A stretch of 35,874 nucleotides of DNA from positions 1 to 35,874 of the forward strand of contig CAZFVY010000075.1 in assembly GCA_964522665.1 (NCBI GenBank), in the 5' to 3' direction. Below, piece by piece: positions 31,104 to 35,874 of this stretch (its first letter is position 1; every line of letters starts with the position of its first letter). A model generated the notes under the pieces. That model was not told where the DNA came from and made no database searches. It saw only the letters and a list, made by a program, of their open reading frames with translations. The DNA comes from CAZFVY01 sp964522665. GTDB taxonomy: Bacteria > Verrucomicrobiota > Verrucomicrobiia > Limisphaerales > CAZFVY01. The position numbers and the translations under genes were made by a program.

Positions 31104-32249
31104 ATGCGGATTTTAGATCGTTACTTGCTCCGGGAATTGCTCATCCCGCTGGGGTATTGCCTGGGCGGGTTCCTGATTTTCTGGATCGCGTTCGATCTTT
31201 TTTCGAACTTGAGCGAATTTCAACTGGGGATTCAAGAGCGACGCATCGTCCTCTTTGACGTCGTAAAGTACTACGTCGCGATCATCCCGCAACTTCTGGT
31301 GACCGTGGTCCCGGTCGCCATGCTCCTGGCTTTGCTTTACGCGCTGACCAATCACGCTCGCCATCAGGAGTTGACGGCGATGCGCGCGGCGGGGGTCGGT
31401 CTGTGGCGCCTCTGCGTTCCCTATCTGGCGGTCGGCTTGACTTTCAGCCTGCTCCTGTTCGCGTGCGATGAACTCTGGGTTCCGCGCGGAGCCGCGTTCG
31501 CTGAACGAATGCGGGAGCAAACCAAGAGCGGCCGTGCGCCCGGCCGGCCCGATGGCGCCGAGCGTGAATGGGAAAAAAACCTGCGATTTCAGAACCCGCG
31601 CGATCGCCGGTTTTGGACGGCGACCGCGTACAATTTGAAAACGTTCGAATTGAAGGATCCCCAAATCGACTGGCAATTGCCGACGGGCGCCAGGCGGGTG
31701 TTCGCCGCCGAACGCGCGGTGTTCACAAATCAAAGTTGGCTCTTCTTCGAGGTGACGCAGTACGACTACGCGAGCCGGACCAATGACCTGCCGGAAGTAA
31801 GCCACACCAATCTACTGACGGCGGATGATTGGATCGAGACGCCGGACCTGATCCGGACCGAGATTCGCGTCAGCGGCCTGACCGGAGTCAAGGCCGCCCG
31901 CCGGCCGCGCCTGGCGGTCGCGGAGATCCTGAACTACCTAAAACTCCACCCAAGTCTTGATCCGCAACAAACCGCCCTGCTCTATACTCAGTTGCACGGG
32001 CGGCTGGCCGAGCCTTGGACGTGCTTCGTCGTGGTCTTGATCGCGATTCCGTTCGGCGCGCCGTCCGGGCGCCGCAACGTCTTCGTCGGCGTGGCCGGGA
32101 GTATCGCGATCTGTTTCGCCTACTTCATCATCGAACGATTCAGCCTGGCGCTCGGCACGGGCGCCTACATCAGTCCTTGGCTGGCGGGCTGGGGTCCGAA
32201 CCTGGCGTTCGGCGCGCTGGGGGTCTGGCTGACCGGCCGGGTCCTGTAA
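31104..32249 (+). CDS. LptF/LptG-family permease (LPS export)
   Basis: Predicted 381-residue YjgP/YjgQ-family permease. It starts MRILDRYLLRELLIPLGYCLGGFLIFWIAFDLF, the family's characteristic 'RYLlrelL.p' opening, with helices at about 11-33, 53-75, 95-118 and three more at the C-terminus (CFVVVLIAIPFGAPSG, IAICFAYFIIERF, PNLAFGALGVWLTGRV). A periplasmic jelly-roll domain occupies about 130-290. LptF and LptG form the inner-membrane ABC transporter core with LptB that drives lipopolysaccharide across the periplasm. Only one of the two is in the window, and I cannot say which. It lies 16 nt before the kinase gene on the same strand, so they are probably co-transcribed. Confidence 0.93.
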   Translation: MRILDRYLLRELLIPLGYCLGGFLIFWIAFDLFSNLSEFQLGIQERRIVLFDVVKYYVAIIPQLLVTVVPVAMLLALLYALTNHARHQELTAMRAAGVGLWRLCVPYLAVGLTFSLLLFACDELWVPRGAAFAERMREQTKSGRAPGRPDGAEREWEKNLRFQNPRDRRFWTATAYNLKTFELKDPQIDWQLPTGARRVFAAERAVFTNQSWLFFEVTQYDYASRTNDLPEVSHTNLLTADDWIETPDLIRTEIRVSGLTGVKAARRPRLAVAEILNYLKLHPSLDPQQTALLYTQLHGRLAEPWTCFVVVLIAIPFGAPSGRRNVFVGVAGSIAICFAYFIIERFSLALGTGAYISPWLAGWGPNLAFGALGVWLTGRVL

Positions 32250-32250
32250 C

Positions 32251-32256
32251 GCGGAG
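32251..32256 (+). promoter_or_regulatory. Shine-Dalgarno for the GAF kinase gene
   Basis: GCGGAGGC lies about 8-9 nt before the ATG at 32266 and immediately after the permease stop codon. It is one of the few strong anti-SD matches in the window and supports efficient, coupled translation. Confidence 0.6.
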
Positions 32257-32265
32257 GCAACGAAA

Positions 32266-33990
32266 ATGGACGAACTTGCGGAAATGAAGGCTCGCTACGA
32301 CCGGCTCAGCCGCCTGTACCAGGTCGGCCAGGTGATTCACTCCACGCTTGACCCGCAGGAAGCCCAGCAGTTGATCCTCAACGAAGCCGTGCGGCTGGTC
32401 GGCGCCTCGACCGGTTCCGTTGCCCTGCTCAATCCAACCACCGGTTTTCTCGAAATCCAGGTTTCCCACGGGCTGCCGCCGAACGCCGTCGAACTGAAGC
32501 TGCGGCTGGGCGAGGGAATTACCGGCTGGGTCGCGCGCATGGGCAAGCCGGCGCGGGTCGGCGACGTGCGCCTGGACCCCCGCTACATCATGCTCAACCG
32601 TCAGATTCGCTCGGAGCTGGCCGTGCCGCTCGAAGTCGGCGAAGTCGCCCGCGGCGTGCTCAACGTCGATTCCGAACGCGTGAACGCCTTCACCGCGGAG
32701 GATGAGCAGATTCTCGGCGAACTCGCGGCGCAGGCCGCCAAGGTGATCCAGAACACCTGGCTCTACGAGCAATTGCGCCGCCGCGCGCGCCTCTTCGAGT
32801 CGTTGCTCAGCGTCAGCCAGACGATCAACTCGACGTTCAACCTCAGCGAAGCGCTCCGCGTCATCACTCAAAAAGCGGCGGACCTCATGGACGCCAAGCT
32901 CTGTTCCCTCTTGATGCTCGACCCGACCCGCGAGTGGTTGGACCTGCATGCCAGTCACGGCGCCGGGGAAAGCTACCTGTCCAAGCCTCGCGTCAGCGTC
33001 GCGGAAAGCTTGCTCGGCATCGTCGTGCGCCGAAAAAAACCGATGCAGGTTGAGAACGTCCAGATTTCCAGCCGCTACCAAAACGTGGAAGTGGCGCGTT
33101 GTGAGGGCCTGGTCTCACTCTTGAGCGTGCCGCTTGTGTACGGCGGGCAGGCCATCGGCGCGTTAAGCGTTTACTCCGGCAAGCAGCACAGTTTTTCCAA
33201 CGAGGAAATCCACATCCTTTCGGCCCTCGCGGAACTCTCCGCCATCGCCATCGAGAAGGCCCGGCTTTACGAGCGGATCGTCGATGTCGAGGAACAATTG
33301 CGCCAGAGCGAAAAACTCTCCGCGCTCGGGTTGCTGGCGGCCGAGGTCGCGCACGAAATCCGCAACCCGCTCACGGTGATGAAAATGATGTTTCACTCAC
33401 TGGACTTGCGATTTCCCGAGGACGATCCCCGCGCCAAAGACGCCCGGATCATGGGCGAAAAAATGGACCACATGAACCGCATCGTGGAGCAGGTCCTCGA
33501 TTTCGCCCGCAGCACCGAGCCGAATCTGGCGGCCATCAACCTGAACCAATTGATCGACGATCTCGGCCTGCTCACCCGCCACAAATTGGCGAATCAAAAC
33601 ATCGTGCTCGCCCGCGACCTTGAGCCGAGCCTGCCCGTGGTCATGGCCGACGCGACCCAGTTGGAACAAGCGTTCCTGAATCTCATCTTGAACGCCGTCG
33701 AAGCCATGCCGCACGGCGGAAAGTTGACCATTCGCACGCGCGCGCTCCGGCTGCCGCGCGGTGGCGAACAGCCGACCCGGGTGCGCGTCGATTTCAAAGA
33801 TACGGGAGAAGGGATGTCGGAGGAGCAGCTCCGCCGCGCCTTCACCTCGCTTTTGAACACCACCAAGAAAAAGGGAACCGGGTTGGGCCTGGCGATCGTC
33901 GCCCGCGTCGTGGAAGCCCACCGCGGCAAGGTCCGCGTCGCCTCGCGGATCGGCCACGGCTCGACCATCAGCATCACCCTGCCGATCTGA
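32266..33990 (+). CDS. Cytoplasmic GAF-GAF sensor histidine kinase
   Basis: Predicted 574-residue soluble histidine kinase with no transmembrane helix. An N-terminal coiled coil (MDELAEMKARYDRLSRLYQ) leads into a GAF domain (about 30-165: SVALLNPTTGFLEIQVSHGL, LGEGITGWVA, LAVPLEVGEVARGVLNVDSER) and a second one (about 180-335: SLLMLDPTREWLDLHASHGAG, LLSVPLVYGGQAIGALSVYS). HisKA contains H363 in VAHEIRNPLT. The ATPase domain shows LNLILNAVEAMPHGG (N box), FKDTGEGMSEEQ (G1), and GTGLGLAIVARVVEAHRG (G2). A good Shine-Dalgarno (GGAGG) precedes the ATG. No response regulator is next to it. GAF domains often bind small ligands, light or redox cofactors; the ligand is unknown. Confidence 0.95.
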   Translation: MDELAEMKARYDRLSRLYQVGQVIHSTLDPQEAQQLILNEAVRLVGASTGSVALLNPTTGFLEIQVSHGLPPNAVELKLRLGEGITGWVARMGKPARVGDVRLDPRYIMLNRQIRSELAVPLEVGEVARGVLNVDSERVNAFTAEDEQILGELAAQAAKVIQNTWLYEQLRRRARLFESLLSVSQTINSTFNLSEALRVITQKAADLMDAKLCSLLMLDPTREWLDLHASHGAGESYLSKPRVSVAESLLGIVVRRKKPMQVENVQISSRYQNVEVARCEGLVSLLSVPLVYGGQAIGALSVYSGKQHSFSNEEIHILSALAELSAIAIEKARLYERIVDVEEQLRQSEKLSALGLLAAEVAHEIRNPLTVMKMMFHSLDLRFPEDDPRAKDARIMGEKMDHMNRIVEQVLDFARSTEPNLAAINLNQLIDDLGLLTRHKLANQNIVLARDLEPSLPVVMADATQLEQAFLNLILNAVEAMPHGGKLTIRTRALRLPRGGEQPTRVRVDFKDTGEGMSEEQLRRAFTSLLNTTKKKGTGLGLAIVARVVEAHRGKVRVASRIGHGSTISITLPI

Positions 33991-34054
33991 CCGGCTGGGA
34001 CCTGAAAAACCAGGGTTGCCACTTGACGGACTCGCCGGTCCCCACGAAATTACG

Positions 34055-35197
34055 ATGATGCCAAGGCTTCTTCTCTATGTTCTGGCGGCGTTGGCCGGGG
34101 TACTCGCGCTGGGACGCGGCGCCGTTGGGGCGAGCGGGGCGGAGGATTTCTCCGCGGCGCAACTCGACCAGTTGCTTAACGCCTGTTTCAACCTCGGCGA
34201 CCGCAATCACAACGGCCGACTCGAAGCCCGGGAAATCAATTGGCTGATCGAAAACCCGGCGGTGCAGGGAAACATGGCCGCCGCCGCCGTCATACTCCAT
34301 CAGCATCTGCCCCAGGATGACGAGGACGGCGCCGCCTACACCCGCGAGAAAGTTTCCGCCCTTGCCGCGCAGCCGCAGGCGCGCCGTGAGTTCCTGCGCG
34401 CCCACCAGCGGATTCTCGCCTCAAACCGGGCGCTTTTTCTGCCGGGCGATCCAAATCTGGCCACGTTTCAGCAAGGCCGCCTCGGCGACTGCTATCTGCT
34501 CAGTACCGTAGGAGCCTTGGTCAACCGTGCCCCGGGCGCCGTGCGGGCGATGATCCGGCCACTCGCCGCAAACGCCTACGAGGTCGTTTTCGCTGACGGC
34601 GAACGGATTCCTGTGCCCCCGATCACCGACGCCGAGCTGGTCCTGGGCGCGATCACCGGCGTCGATCACGGCATCTGGCTGTGCGTACTGGAAAAAGCCT
34701 ACGCGGCCTTGCGTGAAGGCAAACCTCCAACCATGAATGGCCACCAACTTGAAGCGAGCGAAACGCTGGGCCACGACCTTCTCAGCGGCGGGCGAACCGG
34801 CCCAGTCATCGAGCAAATGACCGGTCATCGCGCCGCGGACGCGCCCGTCGCCCGTTGGGCCGCGGAAGACCCCAAATTGGCGGCGGACCGGCTGCACCAA
34901 ATCTTCATCAACCTCACGCGGAAGCGCCGCGTGATCACGGCGGGAACCTTGCGCGACGCGAACGTCGAACTGCCGCGCGGCATCAAGCACGCCCACGCCT
35001 TCGCCATCCTGGGATACGATCCCACGCGACGCCTGGTCCGCCTCTTCAATCCTTGGGGCAACGAGCTTCGGCCCGAAGGCCCGGCGGGATTGACGAATGG
35101 CTACCCGACCCATTTCGGATTATTCGAGGTCCCGATCAACGACTTCATCCAAATCTTCGCCGCCGTGGTTTACGAATCGGACTATCCGCTGCATTAG
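34055..35197 (+). CDS. Secreted EF-hand / calpain-type cysteine protease
   Basis: Predicted 380-residue exported protein combining an EF-hand with a calpain-like (C2) cysteine protease domain. Signal peptide MMPRLLLYVLAALAGVLALG starts at ATG 34055 (or 34058); a TTG at 34016 is less likely. A canonical 12-residue calcium loop, D49-x-N51-x-N53-G54-x-L56-x-x-x-E60 (DRNHNGRLEARE), lies at about 49-60. The protease shows the calpain active-site block FQQGRLGDCYLLSTVGAL with oxyanion Q140 and nucleophile C146, catalytic H314 in KHAHAFAILGYD, and N332 in RLFNPWGNE. All three triad positions are thus present in the right order and spacing. Eukaryotic calpains are cytosolic and calcium-activated; this one is exported, with the calcium site N-terminal of the protease. 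Calcium regulation is plausible but inferred. Its stop codon abuts a fold-back element. Confidence 0.88.
   Translation: MMPRLLLYVLAALAGVLALGRGAVGASGAEDFSAAQLDQLLNACFNLGDRNHNGRLEAREINWLIENPAVQGNMAAAAVILHQHLPQDDEDGAAYTREKVSALAAQPQARREFLRAHQRILASNRALFLPGDPNLATFQQGRLGDCYLLSTVGALVNRAPGAVRAMIRPLAANAYEVVFADGERIPVPPITDAELVLGAITGVDHGIWLCVLEKAYAALREGKPPTMNGHQLEASETLGHDLLSGGRTGPVIEQMTGHRAADAPVARWAAEDPKLAADRLHQIFINLTRKRRVITAGTLRDANVELPRGIKHAHAFAILGYDPTRRLVRLFNPWGNELRPEGPAGLTNGYPTHFGLFEVPINDFIQIFAAVVYESDYPLH
35194..35197. repeat. Target-site duplication TTAG, left copy
   Basis: TTAG directly flanks the fold-back element on the left and is repeated exactly at 35358-35361 on the right. The last three bases are the calpain stop codon, so insertion occurred at the very end of that gene. 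Confidence 0.55.
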
Positions 35198-35357
35198 CAG
35201 CCCGTTAAAAAACTAGGGACATTGCTGCTGAGAGGAATTTTGGCTTGGGGCGCGGAGCGAGTCGCGCGCAGGTCCGTATGGACCTGTAAGCGACGAGCGA
35301 CAACGCCGCGAGCCAAAAGGCCCTCAGCAGCAATATCCATAGTTTTTTAACGGGCTG
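35198..35357. mobile_element. 160-bp fold-back (MITE-like) element with TTAG target duplication
   Basis: The left end cagcccgttaaaaaacta is the perfect complement of the right end tagttttttaacgggctg, and the match continues inward (attgctgctgag / ctcagcagcaat) with few mismatches, to a centre caggtcc-gtat-ggacctg. Almost the whole 160 bp can fold into one long hairpin. The flanks are identical 4-bp repeats, TTAG at 35194-35197 and TTAG at 35358-35361, as expected for a transposition target duplication. It encodes no protein. The left TTAG contains the calpain stop codon TAG. As RNA the hairpin could also act as a 3' stabiliser or terminator. Confidence 0.75.
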
Positions 35358-35361
35358 TTAG
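35358..35361. repeat. Target-site duplication TTAG, right copy
   Basis: Exact match of the left flank. Four bases can agree by chance (1 in 256), so the assignment depends on the strong inverted repeat that they bracket. Confidence 0.5.
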
Positions 35362-35431
35362 CCATCGTCGGATCAAGTCGCCCGCGGTTGGGCGGGAGTA
35401 TTGGACAGACGAATTCCGTCGAATCGAGGGT

Positions 35432-35803
35432 ATGAAAAAACTATCGCTCTTTACCCTCGGCCTGCTGGCGCTGGCCTGTCTCTCCCCATCCTGCCTCGCG
35501 CAAACCAATGCCGTTCCGGCGCGGAAGTTTTCGCCACCCAACGCCATCATTCTGCAAGCCCCGGAATCCCCGCGAGCCGGCCTCAAGCCAGGCTTATATG
35601 CCACCCAGCCCTACGCCGGAATCGTGCTCGTCCCACCAACGCGCGTGGACGAGCGCGCGCTGGTGAACCCGCCCCCGATGGTTCCTTCAATGCGAATGAT
35701 TACGCCGGAGCTTCATTTTACCCCCATTGCGCCGCGGCCGAACGTCGATCCTGGCTTATTCGTTGAGCCGGCGTCGATCTTGGGCAACGCCCGGCCGCGC
35801 TAG
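35432..35803 (+). CDS. Small secreted protein of unknown function
   Basis: Predicted 123-residue exported protein. The signal peptide MKKLSLFTLGLLALACLSPSCLAQ contains a cysteine near its end (SPSCLAQ), but the sequence around it is not a clean lipobox, so signal peptidase I cleavage after LAQ is more likely. The mature part is Pro-rich (APESPRAGLKPGLYATQPYAGIVLVPP...NPPPMVPSMRM...APRPNVDPGLFVEPA) with no recognised domain. GAGGG stands directly before the ATG, closer than usual. It has about 100 residues of probably extended structure and lies just beyond the fold-back element. Confidence 0.75.
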   Translation: MKKLSLFTLGLLALACLSPSCLAQTNAVPARKFSPPNAIILQAPESPRAGLKPGLYATQPYAGIVLVPPTRVDERALVNPPPMVPSMRMITPELHFTPIAPRPNVDPGLFVEPASILGNARPR

Positions 35804-35874
35804 TGTAGTGTCTCATAAATAGTAGAGTAGGCAAAGTCGAGTTTGGTGGTTGAACCGACCGTAGTTGTCAGTGC
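35804..35874. other. Right-edge sequence, unassigned
   Basis: The last 71 bases (starting tgtagtgtctcataaatag) are more AT-rich than the surroundings and could be the edge of an insertion sequence or the next intergenic region. The window ends too soon to tell. Confidence 0.2.

Noticed and set aside
1..35874. CRISPR arrays, riboswitches or a phage region
   Set aside because: I saw no regularly spaced direct repeats, no recognisable riboswitch core, and no phage structural or integrase genes on either strand.

Overview
The window is high-GC DNA that most resembles a chromosomal segment of a Verrucomicrobiota bacterium (Pedosphaera/Limisphaerales-like). This is inferred from protein style, not from a marker gene. 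The clues are a prepilin stem of the AFTLIELLVVIAIIAVLAALLLPALA type, large secreted beta-propeller/chitobiase-C/PA14/Ig proteins ending in a W...FYRL module, and many secreted proteins with Ala/Leu signal peptides. A LptF/G permease and a TonB receptor show a Gram-negative outer membrane.

Layout. 1-5735: an export-oriented set with a large secreted Tyr/Trp-rich coiled-coil protein, a convergent Tat-type Rieske protein, a small membrane protein plus Cu/Zn superoxide dismutase (minus strand), then YceI and a secreted dienelactone hydrolase (plus strand). 5802-6220: a tRNA-Gly(GCC) gene whose 3' half is repeated exactly (42 bp) beyond a tiny GIY-YIG nuclease gene, which looks like a compact tRNA-targeted mobile unit. 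6544-7740: a decayed toxin-antitoxin cluster in which three different antitoxin-type genes survive, each next to a broken or missing toxin. 7864-10375: an NHL-type propeller protein, a small ORF and a secreted esterase. 10474-16278: a minus-strand operon of TonB receptor, YfiR-like periplasmic protein and PAS-rich hybrid histidine kinase, probably a signalling unit. 16619-18928: a truncated prepilin, a GNAT acetyltransferase and a serine beta-lactamase-family hydrolase. 19171-20897: a GcvH-like lipoyl carrier followed by a G3E (CobW-type) GTPase. 21501-27325: two tandem paralogous propeller/PA14 proteins. 27294-30953: MobA, a PDZ-less HtrA-type protease and a large secreted protein of unknown function. 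31104-35803: a LptF/G permease, a GAF-GAF histidine kinase, a secreted EF-hand/calpain-type protease, a 160-bp fold-back element and a small secreted protein.

The best candidates for something new are: (1) the tRNA-Gly/GIY-YIG unit with its perfect 42-bp direct repeat; (2) the GcvH-like/G3E GTPase pair; (3) the secreted EF-hand calpain; and (4) the fold-back element inserted at the calpain stop codon with a TTAG target duplication. I saw no CRISPR array, rRNA, integrase or complete insertion sequence. Starts were re-chosen where an internal ATG/GTG with a signal peptide or Shine-Dalgarno fits better than the longest reading frame.
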